From: Conchocele bisecta
Taxonomy: Eukaryota > Mollusca > Bivalvia > Lucinida > Thyasiridae
Reading direction: 5' to 3'
DNA length: 64,000 nucleotides
Assembly (NCBI GenBank): GCA_029237695.1
Contig: CM055265.1
Coordinates: forward strand, 215,900,506 to 215,964,505
Positions 52,946 to 64,000 of this stretch are shown piece by piece (positions within the stretch are counted from its first letter, which is position 1; each line of letters opens with the position of its first letter). The notes below the pieces were generated by a model. It saw only the letters and a program-made list of their open reading frames with translations, did no database searches and was not told where the DNA came from. A program made the position numbers and the translations under genes.

Positions 52946-53255
52946 GTACATGTACCAAGTACGTTAATGTCAACACATTTCAGATGTTTATTTGGCTGTA
53001 TTCTTGTCAATAAAGTACAGAATTTATTTTTTTTTGCGTATTTCAGCAGCCCGTCTCAAATTGATATTTATGACATGTTGCCCTGATCTGGTATAAATCA
53101 ATAGGTCGTTCATTCACACATCTGATTTTAGGTTTATTTATCGTGCCTCTGTGATCGTGCTGGAAACTGAAGTTATTTGTTGTCATTATTCACACAGAAA
53201 CATGTTATGTGTGAAGATATGTCATCAGCCATTGCAAAATGGGACTTACAGAGAC
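52946..53255. other. Unassigned intergenic DNA
   Basis: No family or gene recognised. Confidence 0.4.
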
Positions 53256-53484
53256 TTTATTTTTTTGTCGTCTGCCGTTTATTTTCTAGTTTCCATTTTT
53301 ATCATCAAAAACATGCTTTGACAGCACTTTAGAATAATTTACAACATGCTTTGACAGCACTTCAGAATCATTTTCATGATTTTGTCTGTCAAAGTGCTGT
53401 TAAACCATGTTTTTATTGAGAAACAAGGCAAGATATAAAAGCAACAGCAGACGACAATTGTTGTGTGTAGCGGTCTAAGGGTTA
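53256..53484. mobile_element. Family F palindromic element, copy 8
   Basis: The right end 'agcggtctaagggttaacc' is identical to that of copy 1. The left arm contains a small duplication ('atgctttgacagcacttta' twice). Confidence 0.75.
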
Positions 53485-53594
53485 ACCATTAGACTGTATA
53501 TTTGATATGGCTCTATACTGGTCACAAATACAACGTTGTATGAGACCACATGTCGTCATGCTGGGAATGGGAAACATGGGATTATGGCTGATTA

Positions 53595-56500
53595 TGACTG
53601 ACGTGACCAGTGTAGACCCAGACAAGCCTGCACGGACGTGACCAGTGTAGACACAGGCAGACGAGCCTGCACTGACGTGACCAGTGTAGACCCAGACAAG
53701 CATGCACGGACGTGACCAGTGTAGACACAGGCAGACGAGCCTGCACTGACGTGACCAGTGTAGACCCAGGCAGACGAGCCTGCACTGACGTGACCAGTGT
53801 AGACCCAGATCAGCCTGCACTGACGTGACCAGTGTAGACCCAGGCAGACGAGCCTGCACTGACGTGACCAGTGTAGACCCAGACAAGCCTGCACGGACGT
53901 GACCAGTGTAGACACAGGCAGACGAGCCTGCACTGACGTGACCAGTGTAGACCCAGGCAGACGAGCCTGCACTGACGTGACCAGTGTATACCCAGATCAG
54001 CCTTCACTGACGTGACCAGTGTATACCCAGACAAGCCTGCACGGACGTGACCAGTGTAGACACAGGCAGATGAGCCTGCACTAACGTGACCAGTGTAGAC
54101 ACAGGCAGACGAGCCTGCACTGACGTGACCAGTGTAGACCCAGACCAACCTGCACTGATGTGACCAGTGTAGACCCAGATCAGCCTGCACTGACGTGACC
54201 AGTGTAGACCCAGGCAAGCCTGCACTGATGTGACCAGTGTAGACCCAGACAAGCCTGCACTTGGGGTGGACCAGTAGGACCCGACCACCTGCCACTGATG
54301 TGACCAGTGTTGACCCAGATCAAGCCTGCATGGCGTGACCAGTGTAGACCCGACAAGCCTGCACTGATGTGACCAGTGTAGACCCAGATCAGCCTGCACT
54401 GGCTTGACCAGTGTAGACCCAGACAAGCCTGCACTGAAGTGACCAGTGTAGACCCAGACAAGCCTGCACTGACGTGACCAGTGTAGACCCAGACCAACCT
54501 GCACTGATGTGACCAGTGTAGACACAGACAAGCCTGAACTGACGTGACCAGTGTAGACCCAGACAAGCCTGCACTTACGTGACCAGTGTAGACCCAGACC
54601 AACCTGCACTGATGTGACCAGTGTAGACCCAGATCAGCCTGCACTGACGTGACCAGTGTAGACACAGACAACCCTGCACTGACGTGACCAGTGTAGACCC
54701 AGACAAGCCTGCACTGACGTGACCAGTGTAGACCCAGGCAGACGAGCCTGAACTGACGTGACCAGTGTAAACCCAGGCAGACGAGCCTGCACTGACGTGA
54801 CCAGTGTATACCCAGATCAGCCTTCACTAACGTGACCAGTGTAGACCCAGATCAGCCTTCACTGACGTGACCAGTGTAGACCCAGATCAGCCTGCACTGA
54901 CGTGACCAGTGTAGACCCAGATCAGCCTGCATGATATGACCATGTAGAACCAGATCAGACTGCACTGACGTGACCAGTGTAGACCCAGATCAGCCTGCAA
55001 GACGTCGACCAGTGTAGAACCAGGCAGAACGAGCCTTGCACTGAACGGTGACAGTGTTAGGACCCAGACAAGCCTGCACGGACCGTGACCAGTGTGACAC
55101 AGGCAGACGAGGCCTGCATTGACGTGAACAGTGTTGTCCCAGGCTGACGAGTCATTGCACTGACGTGACCAGTGTATACCCAGATAAGCCTTCTACCTGT
55201 CGTGTGACCCAGTGTTTATTACACAGACAGCTGCACGGGACGTGATCCAGTGTAGACACAGGAAGATTGAGCCTGCACTTAACGTGGACAGTGTTCAGAC
55301 AAAGGGCAGACGAGCCTGCACTGACGTGACAGTGTAAGACCCAGATCCATCCTGACACTGATGTGGACCAGTGTAGACCCAGATCAGCATGCACTGACGT
55401 GAACAGTGTTAGACCCTAGGCAATGCCTGCACTGATGTGACCAAGTGTGTGTAGACCAAGACATGCCTTGATGCACTGACGTGACCAGTGTAGACCCAGA
55501 CCAAACACCTGCACTGATGTGACCAGTGTAGACACAGATCAGCCTGCCAAATGGCGTTGACATCCAGTGTAGACCCTAGACAAGCATGCATGAAGTGTCA
55601 CAGTGTTGACCCAGGGACAAGGCCTTGCCACTGACGTGTCCTGTGTAGACCCAGGACCAACCTGCACTGATGTCGTGACCAGTGTTAGGACACAGACAAG
55701 CCTGAACTGACGTCGTGACCAGGGTAGGACCAAGTCAAAGCCTTGCACTTACTGTGACCAGTGTAGCCCTGGATACCAACCTGCACGGATTGTTATGTGT
55801 CAGTGTAGACCCAGATCAGCCTGCCACTGACATGACCAGTGTAGACACAGACAAGCCTGCACTGACGTGACCAGTGTAGACCCAGACAAGCCTGCTCTGA
55901 CGTGACCAGTGTAGACCCAGGCAGACGAGCCTGAACTGACGTGACCAGTGTAAACCCAGGCAGACGAGCCTGCACTGACGTGACCAGTGTATACCCAGAT
56001 CAGCCTTCACTGACGTGACCAGTGTAGACCCAGATCAGCCTTCACTGACGTGACCAGTGTAGACCCAGATCAGCCTGCACTGACGTGACCAGTGTAGACC
56101 CAGATCAGCCTGCACTGATATGACCAGTGTAGAACCAGATCAGACTGCACTGATGTGACCAGTGTAGACCCAGATCAGCCTGCACTGATGTGACCAGTGT
56201 AGACCCAGATCAGCCTGCACTGATGTGACCAGTGTAGACGCAGACAAGCCTGCACTGACGTGACCAGTGTAGACCCAGGCAGACGAGCCTGAACTGACGT
56301 GACCAGTGTAAACCCAGGCAGACGAGCCTGCACTGACGTGACCAGTGTATACCCAGATCAGCCTTCACTGACGTGACCAGTGTAGACCCATATCAGCCTT
56401 CACTGACGTGACCAGTGTAGACCCAGATCAGCCTGCACTGATGTGACCAGTGTAGACCCAGATCAGCCTGCACTGATGTGACCAGTGTAGACGCAGACAA

Positions 56501-57022
56501 GCCTGCACTGACGTGACCAGTGTAGACCCAGGCAGACGAGCCTGAACTGACGTGACCAGTGTAAACCCAGGCAGACGAGCCTGCACTGACGTGACCAGTG
56601 TATACCCAGATCAGCCTTCACTGACGTGACCAGTGTAGACCCATATTCACTGACGTGACCAGTGTAGACCCAGATCAGCCTGCACTGACGTGACCAGTGT
56701 AGACCCAGATCAGCCTGCACTGATGTGACCAGTGTAGACCCAGATCAACCTGCACTGATGTGACCAGTGTAGACCCAGATCAGCTTGCACTGACGTGACC
56801 AGTGTAGACGCAGACAAGCCTGCACTGACATGACCAGTGTAGACCCAGGCAGACGAGCCTGAACTGACGTGACCAGTGTAGACCCAGGCAGACGATCCTG
56901 CACTGACGTGACCAGTGTAGACCCAGATCAGCCTTCACTAACGTGACCAGTGTAGACCCAGATCAGCCATCACTGACGTGACCAGTGTAGACCCAGACAA
57001 GCCTGAACTGACGTGACCAGTG
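53595..57022. repeat. 35-39-bp minisatellite, roughly 95 copies, 3.4 kb
   Basis: The unit is 'gacgtgaccagtgtagaccc' then 'agacaagcctgcact'. Variants are 'agatcagcctgcact' (35 bp) and 'aggcagacgagcctgcact' (39 bp), arranged in higher-order blocks (for example the blocks near 55960, 56320 and 56570 repeat each other). The unit matches the family D segment 'gaccagtgtagatccagatc' then 'agcctgtgca'. The segment 54930-55795 is unusually rich in single-base indels. Minus-strand open frames of 130-215 residues are repeat artefacts. Confidence 0.95.
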
Positions 57023-57224
57023 TTACGACTTACGACTAAAATGTTTGTAAGTGCAAAATTATGAGTCTTCTGTAAATTTCACATTAACAATGTTTTCTTG
57101 TAAACAATTATTGGATTTTTACATTTATTGAGCATAGGCTGCTATGCTCAATAAATGTAAATCCATCAATTGAAATTTCCAGACGATCCTAAATTTGCAC
57201 TTACAAACAAAGTTTAGTGAAACC
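57023..57224. mobile_element. Family A TIR element, copy 9, trimmed ends
   Basis: It begins 'gttacgacttacgactaaaa', directly at the array edge without the 'ggggcccgtttcac' end, and finishes 'caaagtttagtgaaac'. The central hairpin is intact. Confidence 0.8.
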
Positions 57225-57329
57225 CTTGTAATGCTTCTTTCTAACAAAGAGTGATTGATTGATTTATGGTTTTTCGCCTGTTCAACAGCAAGGTCATATA
57301 CAGACATGAATGCACCTGCATGGAGGAAC

Positions 57330-57835
57330 CACTGTACATTCAGCACTACACAGCAAAATGTGCCACATATGCAATTCATATGAAAAACATTCATATGATG
57401 TTGATATGTAAAACATATGAAAAACATATGAATTGCATATGAAATTCATATGAAAAGAGCAAATATGAAATTCATATTCATGTGCATATGAAGACTTTTC
57501 ATAAGCATTTCATATGAATAATTTGCATATGAATTTCATATGAAATTTCTTCATATGATATTGATATGAAATGTTCTTATGAACTTCATATGTTACATAC
57601 GCAATTCATATGAAATATACTCTTTTTTCATATGCAATTCATATGAAATGTTTCATAGATTCAAAAGCATTGTACATTGGTCTTCATATGAAATTCTTAT
57701 GATTTGCATATGAAATTCATATGAAGATTTTGCATATGAATTGCTCGCTTTATATCATTTGCATATTAAATTTTCATATGAAATTCATATGAAAAACATA
57801 TGAAATGCATATGCCACACATTTTGTAGTGTACAG
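57330..57835. mobile_element. CATATG-rich palindromic element
   Basis: 'actacacagcaaaatgtgcc' at the left and 'cacacattttgtagtgta' at the right are inverted ends. The 475-bp interior is made almost wholly of 'ttcatatgaaatgcatatga' type text, with 24 CATATG hexamers by eye. Because CATATG and TTCATATGAA are self-complementary, the strand can pair with itself in many registers. Confidence 0.8.
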
Positions 57836-58164
57836 TTATGATAAAACATTTATAGTGTCCTGATCCAGTTCCAGGCACCCTTACTAGACCGGATCATTTG
57901 GATCCAATAATTATTAAGGATCTGTAAAACCATTAGGCTGTAGGACAAGCATATTAGGAGCTAAACTGGCCGAAATTACCATAAGCCCAATTTCTCCAGT
58001 CACATAGAAAATTATTTTAATTAATTACGTGACAAAAAAGGAAGCACAATTCAGAAAAAAGTATTTAGGATCAAATTAATTTCACTGGTTTTTCTTCACA
58101 AATATTTATTTGACACGTGCTGTATTCTGCTCTTCATGAAGTTTTAAACAACAAGACATAACTC
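57836..58164. other. Unassigned DNA with a family D end
   Basis: 'accataagcccaatttctcc' then 'agtcaca' at about 57977-58004 is a family D right end. The rest is unassigned. Confidence 0.45.
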
Positions 58165-58400
58165 TTGGTAATAAAAAACATCAGTGAAACAGTAGTCAAA
58201 GCCAAACTAGCCAGCATTCAGAGAAGTACCATACATCACAGCGTTATCTCACCGACGAGTCTGTTAGTGAACATCAATATCAATAACGGCAGACACCGCG
58301 AGTCTGTTGGTAAACTTATTGACGAGATCATTACAAGACTGTCTGCCAACACGGCATATCCCAAACTGCATTTTATCCCAGTGCACAATTATGAACCATG
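58165..58400 (+). other. Unrecognised open frame, possible exon or relic
   Basis: A plus-strand frame of about 78 residues before it enters a repeat reads as a normal-composition polypeptide ('SLLVNININNGRHRES', 'KLIDEIITRLSANTAYP'). It is not part of any repeat family seen here. I recognise no domain. The region has no clear splice sites or upstream coding context. It may be chance, an exon of an unseen gene, or a transposon remnant. Confidence 0.2.
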
Positions 58401-58775
58401 GGCGGATACAGCGGGGGGCGGACCCGGCGCGCGCCCCCCCTAAACTTCGCAGAGTAAAGATTTTTTACAAGTTACAAGGCACGTTTCATGCCAAGTGCCA
58501 TGTATTATTCCATGCATTTTTCGGTCGTTTTCTTATTGTTTCAAAATTTAAACGTTTTCAATAAAAAATCATGTCTAAACATACTGTGACAGTGTCAATA
58601 TTCTTGCTCGAAAATGCGCCAGAACACAGGAAATGCGATGTAGATTTCAAAAAATGTCCGGGTGGGAATGCCCCCTAGCGCGGAGCTCGGTCGACGATTT
58701 TGCAATACAAATATAGTCAAGTATTGCAAAATAGTTACGCCCCCCCCTAACCCGAAATCCTGGATCCGCGCCTGT
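58397..58775. mobile_element. hAT-type 'GGATCC' MITE
   Basis: 'gggcggatacagcggggggc' at the left and 'cctggatccgcgcctg' at the right, about 380 bp apart. The inner text 'cccccctaaacttcgc' and 'cgccccccctaacccgaaat' matches the element ends near 26540 and 26890. Confidence 0.7.
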
Positions 58776-58882
58776 GAACAAATAGTTACAATGAACTTTG
58801 CATATTTGATTGTTTATAATTATGTTCTCATTGTACTGTTGTACAGTAAACTCCCTTGTCCTCCATTCATCCGTTATAAAGT

Positions 58883-58933
58883 ACAGTGGAACCTCTCTAA
58901 ACCGGACACCTGGTTTAGAGACGTTTCACTGTA
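58883..58933. mobile_element. Family B palindrome, short copy
   Basis: 'acagtggaacctctctaaac' to 'ggtttagagacgtttcactg', with a reduced centre. A lone right arm ('ggtttagagaggttcaactg') follows near 59060. Confidence 0.85.
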
Positions 58934-59109
58934 AATCAGGCATTTGATCATTCTGAGCCATAGGTGTGTGCTATGCGATCACGAACAGACATTATCATCT
59001 GAGATCAATGACAAGACACTCATCAAAAATAAGATCACATGTGTTTTATTGGTGTTCGGTTTAGAGAGGTTCAACTGTATATGTTATTCACTGGTGCTGC
59101 ACACTCCAC

Positions 59110-60520
59110 CGGCGTAAAATGTTTCAACAAGGCGATTGCCGGGTAGTGTCAAACCCTCTAAACAAGGCAATCACCATGAAGGTCAAGGTCACCAAGGTCA
59201 CCAAGGTCACCAAGGTCAAGGTCACAATATGAGGAAGTCTAAAATGATTGATACGAAGGTAACGGTCACCAAGGTCAAGGTCACAATATGAGGAAGTCCA
59301 AAATTATCGATATGAAGGTCACTGTCACCAAGGTCAAGGTCACAAAAATGACACTGGGTGGATAGAAATCAAAGTAAGGAAGCTATTGTTGAAGTTTGGA
59401 AATGATCAAACCAATGTATTACGATATATTCAACATTTGGACATACATCCAACTACAAAAGTCAAGGTCAAGGTCACCAAGGTGACAGTCAAGGTCACCG
59501 GATTGACACTGGATGGATACATACAGCTATCAATGTGACAAGCTATTTATGAAGGTTGGCAATGATATGATTAATGAATCAGGAGATAGTCAACATGTGG
59601 ACGTACGTATAAAATTGTTAAAAACAAGGGAAATGTCAAGATCAGCCAAATTAAGAAGCTATTGATGAAGTTTGGAGATGATCCGACTAACGGACTAAGA
59701 TATATTCAACAGTTGGATATACGTCCAACATTATTGATATGAAGGTCAAGGTCACCAAAGCGAAGGTCAATGTCACCCTAATGACACTAGATGGATAGCT
59801 ATGAATGCGAGCAAGCTATTGATGAAGTTCGGTACATGTACGTCCGAAGGTCAAGGCCAAGGTCACCATGGTCAAGGTCACCAGAATGACACTAGTTGGA
59901 TAGCCATCAATGTGACAAAGCTATTTATGATGTTCTGTAAGGATCCGACTAATGGATCAGGTGATATTCAACATATGGATTTACATCCCAAATTGTTGAT
60001 ACCAATATCAAGGTGACAATGGTCACGGTCACCTGAATGACACTGGGTGGATACTAAGTCATCAATGTGAAGAAGCTATTGGATCAGGAGGTATTCAAAA
60101 TTTGGATGTACGTCAAAAAGTATTGACACAACGGTTAAGGTCCCCAAGGTGAAGGTCACCCAAATGACATCAATATGAGGAAGCTAATGATGAAGTTTGG
60201 TAAGGATCCGGCTAATGGATCAGCCAAAAGTATTGTCACAAATGCTAAGGTCACCAAGGTGAATATCAATGTCATCCTAATGATACTGGATGGATAGCCT
60301 TCAATGTGAGGAAGCTATTGATGAAGTTGTGTAATGATCCGACTAACTGATCAAGAAATATGCAAAATTTGGACTATGTCCAAAATTTACGTCCACAAGG
60401 TTAAAGTCACCATAGTGAAGGTTAAGGTCACTCAAATGACACTGGATGGATAACTATCAGTTTGAGGAAGCTATTGATGAAGTTTGGTAATGATCTGACT
60501 ATGAGTCAAGAGTTATGCGA
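59110..60520 (+). repeat. AGGTCA-rich degenerate repeat tract
   Basis: Degenerate units of about 110-190 bp contain 'aaggtcaaggtcaccaaggt', 'tgacactggatggatag', 'gaggaagctattgatgaagt' and 'ggtaatgatccgactaatgg'. At least nine exact TCAAGGTCA occur. This is a dispersed repeat type in bivalves; no coding. Confidence 0.75.
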
Positions 60521-61185
60521 AATTTAGCTCGAGACATCGCTGCCGCAGCCGACACGACGATGACGCCGACCCCGGAATTGTGACCGCTATGTCTCATTTT
60601 CCACTATCGTGGGTGAGACACAAATGTGTCGAAAAATGCACCGGTTTCCTGATGAGATGCCACTCAGCTCCACTTAGAGCGATCACATAAATACAGTTTT
60701 CGTCTACTAACGGGCACACATTTCCTGTGCTAATTACTAGACGAAAATGTTTTTATGCAGTATTTAGCTGAATTGGAATTTGTCAGGAATCCGGCACCTA
60801 TTTCGACACAAAACATTTTACTCTGGCGTGGAGAGCAGCACCAGTGTTATTGGCTACAATTGGAAGTTTAAAGCAAAATGGTCATACGGTAAAGAAGTTA
60901 TAGGAGACGTGTAAAACGTGACTGACAGACAGATGGACGGACGACTTTTGCTTCCTAAATCCTGTTTTCGCTACATGATGGGATAAAAATGAAGATTTAC
61001 CAAAGATTTGGATGACACAAACTACAATACATTGGCAACCACAACATTTTCCTTTTTCTTCAACAATAAACAAGACAATAAATAAGTCAACCACTCCTAC
61101 ATACATACTGATTATCTTTTATTTGTGATTTCCAGCCACAGGGCCATGTATCAGTGTATAAATAAATGTCATTACTGTCATGCTA
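60521..61185. other. Unassigned intergenic DNA
   Basis: 'gctgccgcagccgacacgac' then 'gatgacgccgaccccggaat' closes the AGGTCA tract. After that nothing is recognised. Confidence 0.4.
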
Positions 61186-61370
61186 TATGGGAAGCCGCCA
61201 GCTATGACATGGTACCTTATGACACTTGAGACACATGCGATTTTTCTGCGTAATTTTATTAAATACGTTGAAAATTTTGTCACCTTTGGACGCCATTTAC
61301 GGAAAATATTGTAAATTTTGTAAACGTATTTCATGAAATTACGCCGAATGTCCGAATGTCTGTCTCATTT
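61186..61370. mobile_element. Family G palindromic element, partial
   Basis: 'gagacacatgcgatttttct' and 'tttacggaaaatattgtaaa' then 'ttcatgaaattacgccgaat'. The palindrome centre is deleted. Confidence 0.6.
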
Positions 61371-61530
61371 GTGGCCAGCATAGTCCCAGTTCAGCATGCG
61401 TATTCACGCTGTCTGATTAGGGCCTACGCTGGTATCAGGGTCCACACAGTTCTGTCAATCACACACGGTATAGGTGCCTGAGCAGCAGGTCTGATCAATC
61501 CCGGATTGTAATAACACACATGATGATCAG

Positions 61531-61834
61531 TAGCCTATTTCACCAACATTGCAAAGTATACTTATCTAGCAAAGTATACTTCGAGGGAGTAATCATTTAT
61601 TTTTCCTGAAATGCATTATTTCATATAGAGCTAACGACTGCATATATTTGATGATTAAAAGTATGCAAAATTATTATACTGAATTTATTACATTATCACA
61701 GCCAAAATGGCTGTGATAATGTAATAAACTCAGTATAATAAACAATAATAAATTTATCCTAAATTATAAAATTTTTCCCTCAAAGATATACTTTTCTATT
61801 AAAGTATACTTTGCAAAGTTGGTGAAATAGACTA
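61531..61834. mobile_element. Family E palindromic element, full copy
   Basis: Outer arms 'tagcctatttcaccaacatt' and 'aagttggtgaaatagact', centre 'cacagccaaaatggctgtg'. Arms are about 140 bp. Confidence 0.88.
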
Positions 61835-62064
61835 CAGGAGCTACAATGGCCACAATGCCAGAAGGCACCTTTTCCCAGCTGGCAGCCCATACTGATTGCA
61901 CCTGTACATTAGATATCACAGATATCGCAAAAATTAACACATTACATGAAGCTACATAATTTATATGTTGTTACCACTCATTCAGAGACGGTGCTAATGA
62001 GTGGTCACAATATATACTTTTGAGAAGAAGTAAAAATAGCAAAAAGTTCTTAATTGTGTTCATA
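61835..62064. other. Unassigned intergenic DNA
   Basis: A small inverted repeat 'taccactcattcagagac' / 'gtgctaatgagtggtca' lies at about 61971-62008. Nothing else seen. Confidence 0.45.
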
Positions 62065-62342
62065 CCACATATGATACACGCCATGTGAACTTGTACCTTC
62101 GGACATCTGCGTAATTTCATTAAATAGGTCTAAAAAGTTTACAATATTATACATAAATAAAGTCACAAGTTGACAACACTTTCAGAGTACATGCGAAATA
62201 TAATTTCGCATGTATTCTGAAAATGTTGTCAACTTTTGACGCCATTTACAGAAAATATTATAAATTTAGTATTAAAACATATTTCATGAAATTACGCAGA
62301 TGTCCGAAGGTACAAAAATCACATGACGTGTCTCGTATATCT
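62065..62342. mobile_element. Family G palindromic element, best copy
   Basis: 'acacgccatgtgaacttgta' to 'acaaaaatcacatgacgtgt', with core 'agttgacaacactttcagag' facing 'tctgaaaatgttgtcaactt' around 'gcgaaatataatttcgc'. Confidence 0.85.
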
Positions 62343-62584
62343 GTATACAGCAAGAAATTGGTTACTATATTCACTATATAGGTATAACACGATACAGAGC
62401 ACATACTCAAATCTCAAGCTTGAAGTCAAACAGTCACAGATCCAGCTCAGCTGAATGAAACTTTTCAACAATGTAAATGCTCTGTGAAGTTTGTAACCGA
62501 TCGATTCGTATTTTGATCTATGATGAGTCAGACTGAATCAGTGGATACAAGAAGATACCACTACATGATAGCAAATGTGACCAG
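62343..62584. other. Unassigned intergenic DNA
   Basis: Nothing recognised. Confidence 0.4.
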
Positions 62585-62836
62585 TAGCCTATTTCACCAT
62601 AGTGGCAAAGTATACTATCTAGCAAAGTATACTTTGAGGGAGAAATTTTTAATTTAAGGATAAATTTATTATACTGAATGTATTACATTATCACAGCCAT
62701 TTTGGCTGTGATAATGTAATAAATTCAGTATAATAATTCTGCATACTTTTAATCATCACATATATGCAGTCGTTAGTTCTATATGAAATAATGCATTTCG
62801 GAAAAAATAAATGATTACTCCCTCAAAGTATACTTA
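62585..62836. mobile_element. Family E palindromic element, right-truncated
   Basis: 'tagcctatttcaccatagtg' to 'ccctcaaagtatactta', then directly into a family K end. The final 40 bp of the right arm are missing. Confidence 0.82.
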
Positions 62837-63305
62837 CAGAACTAGAGCAAATGAGCGGAGGCTCATGGATACCCACGGCCGCCTGGACCAACGAATAAAA
62901 ACTTTAACACTAATATTTAAAAAACTTTAACACAAATTTCTAAGTAATTTGACCTTGGACATGAAGGCCGCATGGGTGTGGTATGGAATGAAAATATGGA
63001 TGATGATAATGAAGTATATGAAGTTTGAAGTCAATCTGACTTACCATTGCAGAGATAATGGTATCCAAAAACTTTAACGCCAATCTGGACGGACGGACAA
63101 ACGGACGGACAGAATTATGAAAACTATATACCCCTCGACATGCTTCATATGTCGGGGTATAACTAGAGCAAGTGAGCTGAGGCTCACAGATTCCCCCGGC
63201 CGCTGCTTGGACCAACAAACGTTAACGTAAATCTTACGGATGGACGGAAATACAAAAACTATATACCTCTCGACATGCTTATTATCATATGCCGGGGGTT
63301 TAATT
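62837..63305. repeat. Family K repeat, two units
   Basis: 'actagagcaaatgagcggag' starts one unit and 'actagagcaagtgagctgag' (63163) the next. Each contains 'aactttaac' and 'ggacggac' blocks and ends with 'ctcgacatgcttcatatgtc' type text. Confidence 0.7.
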
Positions 63306-64000
63306 ATAGAAGATTATCATGTGCAACCAGAATTAGATGAGGTTAGCATGTGCAACCAGAATTAGATGAGGTTAGCATGTGCAACCAGAATTAGACGAGG
63401 TTAGCGCAACAAGAATTAGATAGTTACATGTGCATCCAGGATTAGATGAGGTTAGCATGTGAAACCAGTTAGAACGAGTAGCAATGCAACCATAATTAGA
63501 TTAGTAAGCATGTGCAACAGAATTGGACAGGTTGCATGTGCAACCAGAATTAGATGAGGTTAGCATGTGCAACCAGAATTAGATTAGGTTAGCATGTGCA
63601 ACCAGAATTAGACGAGGTTAGCATGTGCAACCAGAATTAGATGAGGTTAGCATGTGCAACCAGAATTAGATGAGGTTAGCATGTGCAGCCATAATTAGAT
63701 GAGGTTAGCATGTGCAACCAGAATTAGATGAGGTTAGCATGTGCAACCAGAATTAGATGAGGTTAGCATGTGCAACCAGAATTAGATGAGGTTAGCATGT
63801 GCAACCAGAAATAGACAAGGTTAGCCTGTGCAGCCATAATTAGATGAGGTTAGCATGTGCAACCAGAATTAGATGAGGTTAGCATGTGCAACCAGAATTA
63901 GATGAGGTTAGCATGTGCAACCAGAAATAGACAAGGTTAGCCTGTGCAGCCATAATTAGATGAGGTTAGCATGTGCAACCAGAATTAGATGAGGTTAGCA
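63306..64000. repeat. 29-bp minisatellite, at least 23 copies, running off the end
   Basis: The unit is 'gaggttagcatgtgcaacca' then 'gaattagat'. A noisy stretch with single-base losses lies at about 63405-63540. Near the end, the pair 'agaaatagacaaggttagcc' and 'tgtgcagccataattagatg' recurs, showing a higher-order unit of about 116 bp. Confidence 0.93.

Noticed and set aside
53482..54827. Minus-strand open frames of 126-215 codons with a repeating 'GLHWSRQCRLV' pattern
   Set aside because: Translation of the 35-39-bp minisatellite. The repeat lacks stops, the pattern shifts frame between neighbouring units, and there is no start context or flanking gene.

Overview
This window is eukaryotic nuclear DNA, most likely from a bivalve mollusc (inference). 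The evidence is a gene with long introns and canonical GT-AG splice sites, no bacterial-style operons, and a very high load of short inverted-repeat elements. It also carries repeat types common in bivalve genomes: a tRNA-derived SINE ending in a 'gataggccgttaaacaccaataaa'-type tail, an 'agctcacctgaccgaagctcat' repeat, and AGGTCA-rich satellite-like DNA. Base composition is AT-rich outside the exons.

Only one intact host gene can be supported. It is a four-exon plus-strand gene (21542-36239) for a 258-residue four-pass membrane protein of the TMEM179 family. All exon phases join cleanly. Three of its six exon boundaries are tandemly multiplied together with their splice sites. The exon 1 donor is repeated about eleven times at exactly 25 bp. 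The second half of exon 2 with its donor is repeated four more times as in-frame mini-exons. The exon 4 acceptor is repeated about forty times at about 28 bp over 1.1 kb. I regard this as the most unusual feature of the window.

The second coding region (40.1-47.3 kb) is a decayed 7.1-kb DNA transposon with terminal inverted repeats of about 135 bp. Its minus-strand coding sequence has N-terminal Cys2-His-Cys zinc motifs, an XPG/FEN1-like set of acidic residues and a C-terminal CXC cysteine cluster. This architecture fits the Academ superfamily. It is broken by several frameshifts.

Everything else is repeat. At least ten families of short palindromic or TIR elements recur; I label them A to L plus O to W for cross-reference. 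There are four large minisatellites (9.3, 28.0, 53.6 and 63.3 kb). Two of them (9.3 and 53.6 kb) appear to have grown from the terminal repeat of the same short element, family D. Nested insertions are frequent and give a relative chronology: the transposon lies in a family D copy, a 2.3-kb element splits a family G palindrome, and a family E palindrome sits inside a minisatellite.

Layout: 1-21 kb is intergenic repeats. 21.2-36.9 kb is the TMEM179-like gene with repeat-filled introns. 37-40 kb is repeats. 40.1-47.3 kb is the Academ-like relic. 47.4-53.5 kb is repeats. 53.6-57.0 kb is a minisatellite. 57-63.3 kb is repeats, including an AGGTCA-rich tract. 63.3-64.0 kb is a minisatellite running off the end. 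No rRNA, CRISPR array or convincing functional tRNA gene was seen. Boundaries of diverged repeats are by eye.
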